Shown: in pieces, positions 22,949 through 36,942 of the stretch
Position numbering within the stretch: the stretch's first letter is position 1
How the letters are laid out: each line of letters opens with the position of its first letter
Assembly (NCBI GenBank): GCA_030549335.1
Contig: CM060188.1
Location: forward strand, 71,578,696-71,642,695
Direction of reading: 5' to 3'
From: Pontederia crassipes
Taxonomy: Eukaryota; Streptophyta; Magnoliopsida; Commelinales; Pontederiaceae
Length of the DNA stretch: 64,000 nucleotides
Position numbers and translations under genes: made by a program
The notes under the pieces: model-generated
What the model was told of the DNA's origin: nothing
Seen by the model: the letters and a program-made list of their open reading frames with translations, nothing else
Databases searched by the model: none

Positions 22949-25900
22949 ATGTCCTCGCTCAGCAGGGAACTCGTGTTCCTCATCCTCCAGTTCCTCGACG
23001 AGGAGAAGTTCAAGGAGGCCGTCCACAAGTGAGTTCGATCGAGCATCTCGTGTTTTCCTTTTTTTTTTATGTCCTTTTTTTTTCTTTTGTGTCGTTGGTG
23101 TTTGTGCGATTTGTGGGGTTTGATTTGATTTGATTTGGGGTGCTTTCCGTTTCTTGGGGGGATTTGTGTGGGGGTGAAGGTTGGAGCAGGAATCGGGGTT
23201 TTACTTCAACATGCGGCACTTCGAGGAGGCCGTGTTGGCCGGGGAGTGGGACGAGGTGGAGAAGTACTTGTCGGGATTCACCAAGCTCGACGACAACCGA
23301 TACTCCATGAAGATCTTCTTTGAGATCCGCAAGCAGAAGTACCTCGAGGCGCTCGATAAGTACGTGCGAAAACGTTCATTTTAGCTTCATTCCGTGAATG
23401 GGAGGTGATTTGTGAGTTGATGTATGGTTTATGTTTGTAGAAATGACAAGTCAAAGGCCTTGGAGATTCTTGTTAAGGATCTTAAGGTGTTTTCCTCTTT
23501 CAATGAGGACCTCTACAAGGAGATTACTCAACTTCTTACCTTGGAAAACTTCAGGTATGGCTTGCGTAGGGTACTCCAAGTCAGGTAGCATTGAGTCGGT
23601 AGTAACTTATGCATGAAAAATTGATCCTTTATCGATTACAGGGAGAACGAGCAGCTATCTAAGTACGGGGATACAAAATCAGCAAGGGGAGTGATGTTCT
23701 CGGAGCTCAAGAAATTAATTGAAGCAAACCCCCTTTTCCGCGACAAGTTGCAGTTTCCTAACCTCAGGGCCTCAAGACTTCGTACTCTCATTAATCAAAG
23801 GTTCTCTTTGTTGCAAGAAATGCTTGCTTTTCTTTCTCTTTTTGTGTTCTTGGTGTTGATACTTTGTTGGCACCCATTGTTGTATCTGTTGGGCAGTTTG
23901 AATTGGCAACATCAGCTTTGCAAAAATCCAAGATCTAATCCAGATATTAAAACCCTCTTCCATGACCATTCATGTTCATTACCTAATGGTGCCAGCGCAC
24001 CATCTCCTGCCCAAGCAGTGATGAACGTTATGCAGAAACCAGGTGGTTTCCCACCATTAGGTCCTCATGGGGTAAGGTCTAGTACAATCTTAACAAATTT
24101 GACCCACTGAATTGGATATGAAATGGTTGATATGCTTTTGTTGTTATTCAGCCATTTCAGCCTGCTGGAGCACCTATTGCTACACCCCTTGCTGGTTGGA
24201 TGGCTAACGCTACTCCAATGCCACTCCATCCTGCAGTCTCTGGAGGGCCCCTTGGGGGCCTAGCAACCCCTCCTAATGCAGGTTCCCTTCATTGCATTTC
24301 TCTTTCTAGTTCTGCAAACCGAGATTTTGCATTTATTGTGTATCAAAATGGCAGGCAACATCTGTTTCTTATTATGCACTTATATTGATTCACATTACAA
24401 CTGAGAAACTGTTATATGGTTTTCATTCATGCAGCTGCTATATTGAAACGTCCTGTGACTCCTCCCAGCGCTAGTGCTGCTTTTGACTATCATTCAGCAG
24501 ATTCTGAGCATGTGCTAAAGAGGCCACGCCCTATGGGTGTATCTCAAGAGGTATTTAACCCGTCTTTTGCTCTCATTGTGCTTTATATTGTATTTTTCTG
24601 TCTTCAATTATACATTTTCCAGGGACATAAATGTTTTTCATTTCTTCTGAAGTGGCAAGTTAATAAGATTTCGTAGCTGTAAATTTGTATCTTCTGTGGG
24701 TGTATTGGAAAACCCTTATGATCCTCTCCTGTGCTTGGAACTTCAGATTGGCGTGTCCACCTCTCATTTGCCTCTTGGATACACAAATATGGCACGGAGC
24801 CAACATTCCTTGGACGAGTTGCCAAAAAATGTTGCTATGACTTTAAATCAGGGCTCTTGTGTCACCAGCATGCACTTTCACCCTTCTCAACAAACTGTTC
24901 TTCTAGGTTACTATTTACAAACTTTGCATTATTTTGAGTGGTTGTCTTCTGACTTTTTCATCATATCCATAATTGAACCTCAATTGTCTTGTCAGTTGGA
25001 ACAAATTCTGGCGATGTCTCAGTGTGGGAGGTTGCCGCTAGAGAGAGAATTGCTCATAAAAGTTTCAAAATTTGGGATATCCAATCACGTTCTGCTTCAC
25101 TTCAGGTTTTCATCTTATCATTTGCACCAAGTTTTGATTCTATCTCTATGATATGAGGGAATGACCAGTCCACATTTGCTTATTTAATGAACAGGCGATT
25201 CTGGCAAAGGAAAACAGCATATGTGTTAACCGTGTCACATGGAACTCTGATGGGAACCAACTGGGTACGTTGATGAAAACTGTTTCTTGTTGTCCATACA
25301 TATTCCACTTGATGTCAATATTAATTGGTTTTATTGTTCCATTATATTCCATTTCCACGAACATGTCTTGTTAAAGTAGTTAGAAACACATTCAGAAACT
25401 TTCCATCCTTGCAGGTATTGCTTATTCCAAGTACCTAGTGCACTTGTATAAATATGATGGTCGTAACGACCTCACAAATCATCTAGAGGTACATTTCTAT
25501 CATTGATAAATATGAGTGTTTTTTAAATATATTTAGGATTTTGCAGAATGTTCTTTTTTTACGATACAATTTAAAATATGCATTTAATGGAATAATTGAG
25601 TTCTGTTTTATGTTTAAAAAAATTCTTGATTTGGTAGATTGAAGCTCACGTTGGTGGAGTTAATGATGTTGCATTCTCTCAGCCTCATGAGAACAAAAAG
25701 TGTGTTGTAACATGTGGAGATGACAAGTCAATTAAGGTACCACGATTTTTGCGAAACTTTTATTCAAGTATATCATGACAGCCCTTTTTAATATTGAATA
25801 TTTATAATATTCAGGTATGGGATGCTACCAACGGGGTTCTTAAGTATTCTTTTGAGGGCCATGAGGCACCTGTTTATTCTGTATGTCCTCATGCTAAGGA

Positions 25901-28900
25901 GAATATTCAGGTATCAAACTGAAATTTGTTATGAAGCTCTTTAGATAGCATTCTCAAATTTTTATGGATTGTTCGTTTTGATTACTTTGTAATGCTAGAG
26001 TTGCTTTGGAAGCATCTTAAAGAGCTTCAATAAATCACATTTGTCTTCTTTGCAATTGTAGTTTATACTTACTCTCAATTCTTTTTGCTGTAGTTCATCT
26101 TTTCAACGTCTATTGATGGAAAGATTAAAGCATGGTTGTATGACAACACTGGCTCAAAAGTTGATTATGTAGCACCTGGACACTGGTGTACAACAATGGC
26201 TTACAGTGCTGACGGAATGAGGTATGTAAATGAGGATTCAACTTAACTCAACTAAGCTTCAGCAAGATCTGTTGTCTTTGGTTGTTTTGTACAACCATCA
26301 ATTATAAGAAATTAATAACTCCCATAACATCTAAATGAAAGCTCAGCTTATTAAACAATAAACTAAAACATTCAGGCTGTTCTCATGTGGGACGGGAAAG
26401 GATGGAACTTCACACCTTGTTGAATGGAATGAGGCTGAAGGATCTATAAAGAGACAATATGAGGGTCTAAAGAAACAAACAATTGGAGTTGGTGTTGGGA
26501 TAGTACAATTTGACACCACTAAAAGCAGATTCTTAGCTGCTGGAGATGATTGCATGATCAAGTTCTGGGACATGGACAATCTTAGTGTACTGACGACCAT
26601 TGATGCTGATGGTGGTTTAGCGGTACTTTTTTCTATTACCTATTCATTTGTTCTTTATTTTTCCGAAGTTAGTCAGATGTTTCTCACCCTTATGAATAAA
26701 ATGTCTTAAATGTTCCAGCAATTACCTCGTATACGATTTAACAAAAATGGCTCACTGCTTGCCGTCTCAACCAACAACAATTCCTTCAAGATATTGGCGA
26801 ATGCTGATGGCCACCTTTTGCTTTCCCTTGAAAACCGGTCTTATATGTCAAACAGAACAGTCCCTGATCCAATGACAAAGGTATGTTCTTATGTAAATTC
26901 ATGGTGACAAAGGTTTGCTCTTCCCTTTCAGTGTATGCCGGACACGATCCTATATTCTGGTTATCATGCAGGCAGCAAGTATTAGCACATTGGGACCTGG
27001 CAATCCAGTTGCTGGAACCAGCGGCACAGTCATCGATCGCGGTGCTACGGTCGCTACTATTGTGGGATTGGTAATAATTTATAGTTTACAAATTTTATTT
27101 CACAGAATCAGGCATGCATAAGATTTTGTCTAGCCGACTTATATGTTTCATTCACATGGATATCATATTTTTTTTGGAAACACCTGAATGTGAAGTTCTG
27201 TTAGAAATGCTTGCCCAATTGAACTGTCTTGCTTGAACATTCAATACTGTGGTTCGATCTGAGTACAAGTGTTCAAGTGACCTGCAAGTAGCCATCCATT
27301 CTTAATCCATCTGGATCCTTGGAATGGAAGTAAAGAGTTGAAATAACACAAACATAACATGGAGTCGTAATTTATTGTGTACTTTATGTTTTTATTGCCG
27401 ACAGAATGGTGATACCCGGAGCATGGGAGATGTCAAACCCAGGATAAATGAGGATACCTTTGACAAATCTAAGATCTGGAAGCTGACTGAAATTGCAGAA
27501 CATGGTCAATGTTCTTCTTTGCAGCTCCCTGATAATCTGTTAGCAGCAAAGGTATGGTTCCAATATCATTTAAGCGCTTTTGGATGCCAAGTTTATAACT
27601 ATTTTTTAGTTTATATTTGCAGCTTATCTGTTGTGATTTCTTTTGTTTGTCTGGTTTCTTTGGTCTTGACATGTTACTGTTTCAAGTTAGCAGCAGATTT
27701 CGCTCTCTTATTTTCATGATAATACTTGTAATGCTTTGAGGCTTCACATTTTCTGTGAGGAGCAAAAATTCAGTGCTTAACATGTAATGCAACCTTAGGC
27801 GCTGTTTGGTTGAGAAATTGTTGTCCATGAATAACAGTGGTTATTCTACTAGGTTAATCAGTATATGAGAGCGAGTCAAGAATAGCTTATTCTTTTTTTG
27901 AGAGGAAGAATAGCTTATTCTTGCGTTTCAGAAGGATGACTTAATCTCTTAAAAACACATTATTATCAATGTTTTTTGGTGGACAACCATCATGCTTGGA
28001 AGAACAAAGCATTATTCTACCTATTATTTGCGAACCAAACAAAAAAGAAACTGAAATTCATTTGTCATTCCGAAATTGAATCTCAACAAAGTTAACAATG
28101 GTTTGATGTGCTTCCGCGATATTTTGTCGTCCCTAAAAAATTATTATCTTTTATCCTGAATTAAAGCTGAATAAAATAAAAAATAAGAATCCGCCCACTG
28201 GAAAAACCTATTGGATTGCTAGCTAATTTCTCTAACCATCATTTCCTTTATCCAAAAAAGAATGCTCAAGTTATTGTCTGTTGTTCATTTTGTTATTGAT
28301 TTCCTTGTCTCAGATTTCTCGGAATTGATATATCTAAACAATTGCTTTGTGTCGAATTGGATTAGGAAAAGTATGCCTTGACTTGCTTCTGGCATACAGA
28401 CTTATATATCTTTAAAGTTCTAATGATAATAAACATCACTTTCAAAAAATAATAATATACATATGGATAGCCACCAAAAACTGGTAGCCATCTTTTCCGT
28501 TCTCAAAAAAACAAAAGAAAAAAGAGCATGCCTTGACTTTGGGCGGATCCAACAAACTCATTTCACCTGTAATAATACTTTGTTGTTATGCTATGAATTA
28601 GTATGATGCAAAAACCTTGTCAGCATGTTTAGGGATCATATTGCAACAGGTAGGAAGATTACTTTCCAAAAGAAAGAAAGGAAAAGTGAAAGAAAATTGT
28701 TCCTAGTCTAGAAGGGTTGATGCTAGTTTCTTGTTGGACCTGTAGTTATAAATGAATTGTTACACCTTTCTCATATGGTCAACATCTTTTAGTGATGCTT
28801 GAACCAGACCAATCTTTTCATTTTAGTATCGAGGAATGTCTGGCTTCTATATGCCTACATTATAGGCATCTTAGAGCTTCATGCAAATCTTTTGCAACAT

Positions 28901-31257
28901 AAATTTAGCTCGAGCAGTTGTTCATTGTCTTCATTTTTGTTCTGTGTTCACATTATACATTATTTTGAGCTTCAATGGAAACTACCATAATGTGGAATGA
29001 TATCTTAATTTCTTGTTCTTGCTATAACCTATTGTTGTGGTTTAGGTTCTAAGGTTAATATACACCAACTCAGGCCATGCCATATTAGCATTAGCATCCA
29101 ATGCAGTCCACAAGTTGTGGAAATGGCCTAAGAATGACCGAAATACATCAGGAAAGGTACTTGTTGTTTTCCATAAGATTTTCTTTTCCCGACTATCTTT
29201 CTATGAACATGGAACTTAACATGTGACTTTACCAGGCAACGGCAAGTGTGACACCACAACTGTGGCAACCACCAAACAGCACATTGATGACTAATGAGAT
29301 TGGTGATAGGAATGCCGAAGAAGCTGTTCACTGTTTTGCTCTGTCAAAAAATGACTCATATGTTATGTCAGCATCAGGCGGCAAGATCTCACTTTTCAAT
29401 ATGATGACATTTAAGGTGACATAGCACATGCTTACAATGAAACATATACATTGATTTAACAATTTTCTGTGGTGATTGTAACTGTTATATTTTCTTATCA
29501 CAGACAATGACAACTTTTATGGCCCCTCCTCCAGCAGCGACTTTTCTTGCTTTTCATCCCCAGGACAATAACATCATTGCAATTGGCATGGATGACTCAA
29601 CAATCCAAATCTACAATGTTCGCATTGACGAGGTTGGTCTTGTAGTTGAAAAATATATTTATCGTTTGATGAACCTTCACTTTAACATAGTTTGTTGTGT
29701 ATCAACTTTGTTAGGTTAAAAACATACTGAAAAAGCACCAGAAGAAGATCACTGGACTTGCCTTTTCTAGTGTGCTAAACATCCTTGTCTCATCTGGAGC
29801 AGATGCCCATGTAAGTTAGTATATGCTTTCTCTTTTTCTACTGTGGTGAATCTTGGAAGGGAAACTTACATTGCAGTTTCTCCTCAGAAAGAAAAAAAAA
29901 ACTAAAATTGCAGTTTGTCTTCCATGCTGTTCAATGTCTAGATCTGGTAATTGTGGATCTGAATATTGTTAGAATTGAAGGCAGTCACCAATTAAGCAAT
30001 CACTAAATTTTTTCGAATTGCAGGTGATTTTCATCATTCCTAATGCTTTGAAACTGTAGTTATTGCGGCAGTTTGTTTTTCAGCTGATTGGAACTTAGAC
30101 ACTATGTAGGATATTAAATGATCATGGATCTCTTGTAGTGTAAGTTGTAGTTCACATCTCCCATGTGACACCGTGGCATCTTTTCATAATATGATTTAGC
30201 TGTGTGCATTTCTTGCAGACATATAGTACATAGAAACTTCTGTCTCACACTTTGATTCATTGAAAATTGTGATAATTTCCATGATTTAATGCAGTTGTGT
30301 GCTTGGGCGTTGGACGGATGGGACCTAAAAGTTAGTACCTTCCTGCAAATGCCTTCTGGAAGAGTTCCAGGCCCTCTTGCAGAGACAAAAGTTCAATTTC
30401 ACAATGATCAGACCCATTTGCTGGTGGTCCATGAAACTCAACTAGCTATATATGATGCTGCAAAACTTGAGTGCCTTCGACAGGTTAGTATAAGATTTGT
30501 CTGCCTATACACATCTGCCTACATATCTGAAGATCCATGTAAGTTTGACAATTGATGAGGCAGAAGCTTGTCCCACATATGATTTGGGTGCTGAAGAATA
30601 AGAGAGAGAGCCATTGCTCTTGTTTGACAGCCTGGGCTCAGTGATTCATTTTTTTTTGGGTGAGAGGAGCGTTTAATTCATGGCTTTCATCTATTCTGAT
30701 GTTTGGCAGCTGGCGCATTCTTCTTTTGTCACGAATCCATACCATTTCTGGATGTCATCAATTTTGAGAGATTAATGTCAATCTGCCTTTTACTTTTCCA
30801 TGTGCTCTCAACAGTGGATCGCTCAGGATGGATTGATTACACATGCAACTTATTCTTGCGATGGCCAGATGATATATACATGTATGCACAACGGAGCTGT
30901 CAACATATTTACTGGAGCTCTTAAGTTAAGGTGTCGCATTAATCCAATGGCATACTTGAACGCTGAACCAAGGTAAATATGTTGCTTAATTATTTATGAT
31001 CACACTTTGTAACATAAATGATTGAAAATTATGGATGGATCTTTTGTATCAGTGCAACAGCATATCCACTTGTCATTGCTGCTCACCCGTCAGAGCCCAA
31101 TCAGTTTGCTCTAGGACTGGCTGATGGAACCATCCATGTATTGGAGCCCTCAGAATCCGAAAGGAAATGGGGAACAGCACCTCCACCAGAAAGCGGGGTA
31201 AATGCTGGTTCCAGTCAGACTATTGGAAACCCCAACCCAGATCAATCATCAAGATGA
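22949..31257 (+). CDS. TPL/TPR: TOPLESS / TOPLESS-related transcriptional co-repressor, complete
   Basis: Nuclear adaptor that ties EAR-motif repressors (for example Aux/IAA, JAZ-NINJA) to histone deacetylation. Twenty-five exons with GT-AG borders: 22949-23028, 23180-23359, 23441-23554, 23642-23800, 23897-24071, 24152-24281, 24435-24550, 24747-24906, 24996-25105, 25195-25264, 25415-25488, 25638-25736, 25815-25910, 26094-26221, 26376-26622, 26719-26880, 26972-27070, 27405-27551, 29046-29156, 29236-29415, 29504-29632, 29715-29810, 30295-30483, 30815-30972, 31053-31257. The total is 3414 nt (1137 residues and a stop), the usual family length. MSSLSRELVFLILQFLDEEK opens the LisH; CTLH (about 34-92) and CRA (LTLENFRENEQLSKYGDTKS) follow. 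Then come LNWQHQLCKNPR, a Pro-rich linker with VLKRPRPMG, and two WD40 propellers (CGDDKSIKVWD, AAGDDCMIKFWDMD). No domain is missing. Exons 1-2 are much richer in GC than later ones. The TPL versus TPR subgroup was not resolved. Confidence 0.97.
27552..29045 (+). other. Largest intron of the TOPLESS gene (intron 18)
   Basis: At 1494 bp it is by far the longest intron. It holds a MITE-like insertion near its start (27798-28045), and the remaining 1 kb shows no gene. The bordering exons join in frame (LAAK to VLRLIYTNSG). Confidence 0.85.
27798..28045. mobile_element. Tourist/Harbinger-like MITE in a TOPLESS intron
   Basis: The left end GGCGCTGTTTGGTTGAG follows TTA, the usual target of PIF/Harbinger elements. 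The right end contains cgaaccaaac, the inverted counterpart of GTTTGGTTxG, but its outermost bases are degraded. An agaatagcttattctt segment occurs twice inside. Size and ends suit a MITE. Confidence 0.5.
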
Positions 31258-31640
31258 AGTTAGTTGAAACGCTGATATTATTGACAACTGACAAGTCTTC
31301 TTTGCCGCTGTGAAGAATAGTTTTCTAATACATGAGGATTAACCCAAGGCAGATTGAAGTAGATTCATAGTAGCCGTCTATGGCCAGAGACAAATGACAG
31401 AAATGCACTAGGTGTTGAGATGTGGAAGATGGCTAATGTGAAATATCTTCATTTTCTTTCTTTGAGCTCGCTGGGTTCGCGCAATATCTTAAAACAAGAA
31501 AAGTTGTGCCCGGAGCCTGGGGGAGGAGTTGATCGAGATAAGCTTTTGTTCCTAGGAGTGATTTTATTCATTGCATTTGCGCGTTATGTTGAAATCTTAT
31601 TGTAGTGGGTGTAAATGCTGTGGGCATGTCCTGTTAGTTT
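31258..31640 (+). other. Probable 3' untranslated region of the TOPLESS gene
   Basis: The sequence after the stop is mixed-composition, has no competing gene, and turns AT-rich after about 31640. Candidate cleavage areas are the T-rich stretches near 31600-31660. The end of the transcript cannot be fixed. Confidence 0.4.
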
Positions 31641-33000
31641 GTTTGTTTGGCTTATCCATTTTTAAATATGCTTAGCCTGAGGGATTATATCTATATACTA
31701 TTTTGGAATAATTCGATATCAAGAGTCTTTTTAGCTTTGAAATCGAGTATTCTTCTTGATTTTTTTTTAAAAAAATCTATAGCAAAAGTTCAGAATGTCA
31801 AAATACATAGCATAGCAGAGTTATGGCGCAATGAGCATTTTGCCCGTCAAATTCTATTGGACATTAAGTAAATTTTTTATTATTTTTTCAAAAATTTCTG
31901 TTTAACGTTTACTTGTCAGTTTCTTCCTTTTCTTTTTTCTAATATTTTTTTTCTTTTCAGATTACGCTAAAAATCATTGAAATTAGGATGTCATTAGTTT
32001 TCTTTGATATATCAATTTCCATACAATTTTTTTAAATATATTTACTTTTTAACTATTTTTCTTCCATGTTTACCACGTTTTCATTTTTTTCACTTTTTTT
32101 CCAATAATCCGGGTATTCATAAAATCTAGATCGGACTGGTTTAACAAAATTTATTCTAAAAATACTACCTTTATGTCTCTTGTGTACGCACCTACCTACT
32201 AGTTTATTTTATTTATCTTCCTTATCAAAGTCATATTTTTTTTATTATATTCGAGTATTGAAACAAAAAACAAATAAAATATGCATCCTCTAATAAAAAC
32301 TATTAAATAATTTATTTATTTTGTTTGAATTTTAACACCCTGTCTTAAATAATATTAATAATATCATTCTATTTTGGTTTTTAATTCTAGAAATTATCAG
32401 TAGATATACATTGATAAGTATTTTAATTGAATATATTTTTATATTAGTTTATTATCATGGTTTGATCATATGAGTCGAAGCGGTCAGACTTGACCCGAAA
32501 CTTTTCCGAATAGATGTTCGGATTTTACCACATTCCTTTAGAATAATATTCTTTTTTAAAATGATAAACAGTAAATATGGTAGATATTTTAAAAAATAAA
32601 ATTTAACTGTTTAATGTAATAGACCAAAATAACGTATTATTACGTTATAATTTAACATATTCTAATTAATTTTGTACGAACTTTATTATAATATATTAAT
32701 AATTTAATAATATTCAAGTTCAATTTGTATGATAATAAGTCAATAATATACTTAATTTAATAAATATGAGTAAGAGGAAAAGTAAAACTAAACTATATTA
32801 TTTGAAAATTGAAGTAATAGTTTAATTATGATGATTTTAAGAACCTAATGTTATTTAGGTTTTTACTTACACCCCTAGATCTTAAAAAAAGAAAAGAAAA
32901 TAACATACTTATTAATTCGTTGTTAAGAATGTTATTTTATTTGCTATGTAATTTATTTGTTGATATATGTACTATATAAATAATAACAGCTTATATTCTT
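31641..33000. other. AT-rich intergenic DNA
   Basis: No gene, RNA or repeat terminus was recognised in about 1.36 kb of AT-rich sequence. Confidence 0.45.
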
Positions 33001-33277
33001 AAATTACACGAAATGCTCTCCAACTTTAACGTTTGTTCATTGACATCCTCCAACTTCACTTTGTAATACGAATGTCCTCCAACTTCATGTCGGATGCTCT
33101 TAAGCGAGGCGGAGAGAGAGCATTGCCATGTCGCGGACCGGCCAGGAAATTGGGTATTTTCGGTCGGAAGGACATTCCGTATAATACATTCTAAGATAGA
33201 GAGCATTTGTGCTACAAAGTAAAGTTGGAGGATATCTTTGAGCAAACGTCAAAGTTGGAGGACATTCGATATAATTT
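33001..33277. mobile_element. MITE with about 75-bp inverted arms
   Basis: The left arm aaattacacgaaatgctctccaactttaacg... is matched by the complement of the right arm aaattatatcgaatgtcctccaactttgacg... through to acttt(a/c)ctttgta. The central 120 bp are unique and partly GC-rich. The tcctccaacttt phrase repeats in each arm. Flanks do not show a clear duplication, so the superfamily is unassigned. Confidence 0.7.
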
Positions 33278-33487
33278 TTCCCACACTAAATACATTTAAC
33301 ATTTCTAATTAACGAACTCATTGACATACTACATTATTTAAAGGCCATATATCAAATAGGTATCGGGCTACCGGGCAGCTTGAAAATCATATTCGATAAA
33401 ATGAACCGGGGTTGGATCGGATGGGTTGGGTTGTCCAATCCACTACATAAACAACGAATCATGCTTCTTCTTTGTTGGCTCATGGTC

Positions 33488-36400
33488 GAGGAGGCTAAAT
33501 GCTCCATGCCACGAACCCTTATCCACTCTTTGGTAAAATATTGATGCAAGTATTCTCATACAATTAACGGTTAGCAAATTTGGGTTCAGGGTAGAGTCAA
33601 AATCGTCCCGGTCCTAACCCAATTTGTTCTAGTTTTTAAACAGTTATTCTGGTGCCAGTCCTAATCGAATCGACACAAAAATCAGAACGATCCTAGTTGT
33701 CCCAATTCGACCATGATACAAAATAATTATCATCTTCTCTCTACCATTTGACGATATCATACTCTGTCCTGGCTCTATGGTTGCATAATGATCTGAAATC
33801 AAGGTTTTCAAGATCTCAATTTTGATCTTAAGATATTATGATTTTAAGATCTTACTACCTATTATCAATCTCAATCTTATCTTAGAGATCTTATGTGTAA
33901 CATCTCAATGTAATCTTAATTTTCATCACACAATATTATGATCCTATCCGATCCTACACAATCACATATGATTAATATAATAATTTAAATATTTAAAAAA
34001 CATCTTATAATAATAATTAGTTTAAATGAAGTTTAATATTTTTTATTTTAAATATGTTTTGTTGTAATTTTGCTTAACATTCAATAAAAAATAATTTAGT
34101 GATGTGTAATTTAGGAATTAAGTATGAAAAATTTATCGAAAAACATTTTATTATTTTTAAAATATATCTTTTTAATAATAGTATTATTCTATGATCCTCG
34201 ATTCGATTTTGTGATCTCTTATGTCTCTTCTCTAATTTTATAATTTTATATAAGATCTCGATATTGATAATTCTGCCTAGAACATTTGCAAGATGAGTCC
34301 TCTGACGTTATCCATGGCCACCTCATATGCCATGGATGAATTGAAAGTAAGTACCTACTTCGTGTTGTCCCAACCACCTTCTCCACATCCTTTGCATAAT
34401 AGATAAATGTTATAAGTATATAAAGTGTTATGTGATATTATAAATATAAATTATTTTTTGAGATACATTACAGACTTCATCATGCTTCTCAACCATCTTC
34501 CCATTCTATACATCATAAAAGATTTATTGTTGCAAATAGGAAATATTTAGACTGATTGCAACAACTAAATAATAAATGATGAATTTACCAAGACTCTAGG
34601 GACAATGAGCGTGACATTGGTCTTCTTTCTCTTATGGATAGCTTCATAAACCATATGAAAGTTGAAGAATCCTCTTTTTTTTCTTCTCCTATAATAAAAT
34701 TTTCAATTTGATGAAATTATAAGTAAATATAGAATAAATGTCTAACTCATTTTTTTATATGCGTTACCTTCATTCAAATCTACCTTCATGTATGACCTTT
34801 GTAGAGATTCTTTTGGCTTAGAAAGTCCATTGACCTTTGTAGAGATTTTTTTTGTCAATCCTATTCATCCAGCATCAACATCAGCATTTAGATATTTCAA
34901 AGTGATATATTAAGAAAAAATAATTCACATATAATGGGTTACCTATCATCTAAATTAGCATTGACAAAAACACACGGTGCTAAAATGACATTGTCGTGAT
35001 TCTAATTAGCATCGACAAATGCCTCCGTTGTATCTTTATAGTGATGCTAAATATCAATATTAGTTTTTTTATATATACCCATATTTGAAATTTTTTAATT
35101 AAACTATAAGAAAAGATCATGGTATGATTACGGAAATAACAAAAAAATTATAAATAACTAAAATGTGAAATATGTTATATATAGAATTTATAGAATTGTG
35201 TGTATATATAAGTAAATAAATTAGATGGCCTATGTTATATAATATATGGGATATACTATCTATCGTTTGGCGAAAAGGGAGGCTAAGAAGGCACTTAGTG
35301 ATGCTCGTGCTAAAACATATGAGAGGTTTTATAAGGAGTTAGGGGCAAAGGCTGGTGAACAAAGGATTTACAAGATTGCAAGGAATAAAGAGAAGGAGTC
35401 GAGAGATTTGTATCAAGTAAGATGCATAAAAAATGAAGTTGACAAGGTTTTAGTTACTGAAGGAGATATTAAGAACAGATGGGAAGAGTGTTTCTATAAG
35501 CTATTTAATGATGGATGTGCAGGTTCCCGTTATGATTTGGAGGACTTGACAGTTAGCGAATGTTAGCTTAATAGGTCATTTTATCGTAGAATTAAAGTCT
35601 CGGAGGTTAGCAAAGCTCTTAAGAAAATAGAGAATGGTAAAGCCGTTGGACCGGATGGTATACCGATTGAAGTTTGGAAATGTTTAGGAGAAAAATGTGT
35701 GTTGTGGTTATGTAAACTATTTAATGAGATTTTATGATCGAAAAAGATGCCTGATGATTGGAGATTAAGTACATTAGTTCCTATTTACAAAAATAAAAGG
35801 GATATTCAGAATTGTGCAAATTATAGAGGGATTAAACTTATAAGTCACACAATGAAATTATGGGAAAAAGTGATTGAGCATAGATTGAGAATGGAGATTA
35901 GTATTTCTGAGAGACAATTTGGGTTCATGCCAGGAAGATCCACTACAGAGGCGATTTATTTACTAAGGGGGATGATGGAGAAGTATCGAAGTAGGAGAAG
36001 AGACTTACATATGGCTTTCATTGACTTAGAGAAGGCGTATGATCGGATACCAAGGGATGTACTTTGGAAAGCTTTGCAATAGAAGGGGGTGAGTGTTGCC
36101 TACATTAAGGTAATACAAGATATGTACGATGGGGCATTGACTAGGGTTAGGACATCCGGAGGTGAGACAAATGAATTTCCTATAGGAATTGGCCTACATC
36201 AAGGATCAGCTTTAAGCCCGTATCCATTTAACTTAGTTATCGATGCTATAATCGAGAGTATCACAGAGGAGGTACCTAAGTGCATGCTATTTGCGGATGA
36301 TATAGTACTTTTAGCGGATTCAAGAGAAGAGATTAATACAAAATTGGAAATATGGAGAAATACGTTGGAGTCAAAGGGTTTTCATTTAAGTAGGAATAAA

Positions 36401-36942
36401 ACAGAATATATGCATAGTAATTTTACAAATAAACAACTTAGAGACGATTTGAAAATTAGGCTAGAGGAGGATATAATTCCTCAAGTGACAAAGTTTAAAT
36501 ATTTAGGATCAATTATAAGACAAGATAGTGAGATTGATGACGATGTTAATTATAGAATTCAAGCTGGTTAGTGTAAGTAGAGGAAAGCCAGTGGAGTTTT
36601 TTGTGATAGAAAAGTACCCAATAAAGTTAAAGAAAAATTCTATCGTACTGTTATATGACCAGCAGTGTTATATGGTAGTGAATGTTGGGCTATGAAGGAA
36701 CAACATGAACGTAAAGCGGGGGTAGCCGAAATGAGGATGTTGAGATGGATGTGTCGTCATACAAGATTAGATAAAATTAGGAATGACCATATACGTGAAC
36801 GAGTCGGAGTGACTCCTATTAGTGAGAAAATGGTAGAGAATCGTTTGAGATGATTTGATCATGTTCAGAGAAGACCATTAGATACGCCAGTAAAAAAAGT
36901 AGATCAAATAATCTGGAGTCCGATTAAAAGAGGGAGATGGAG
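33488..36942 (+). repeat. Tandem duplication, copy 1 (3455 bp)
   Basis: The segment beginning gaggaggctaaatgctcc recurs directly at 36943. It contains 1.76 kb of AT-rich flank and most of an RTE LINE. Differences from copy 2 are few (about a dozen substitutions and one extra T in a T-run), so the duplication is recent. Both breakpoints fall at a short gag/ggag match, which fits microhomology-mediated joining. Confidence 0.95.
35263..36942 (+). mobile_element. RTE LINE, copy 1 (5' truncated by insertion, 3' cut by the duplication)
   Basis: This is reverse transcriptase coding sequence of the RTE clade: KAVGPDGIPIEVWK, NYRGIKLISHTMKLWEKVIE, RQFGFMPGRSTTEAI, AFIDLEKAYDRIP, LHQGSALSPYPFNLVID and the catalytic MLFADDIVLL, then the C-terminal LYGSECWAMK region. 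In-frame stops interrupt it after TVSEC, after LFNEIL, after WKALQ, after RIQAG, before PAVLYGSE and after ENRLR, so it cannot make one protein. The endonuclease is absent. The left target duplication (tatactatcta) is at 35252-35262. The 3' tail is missing because the tandem duplication breaks inside the element. Confidence 0.93.

Noticed and set aside
22580-23123. Long frames on both strands over the TOPLESS leader and first exon
   Set aside because: GC-rich shadows of the real exon 1, whose frame is fixed by family homology and splicing.
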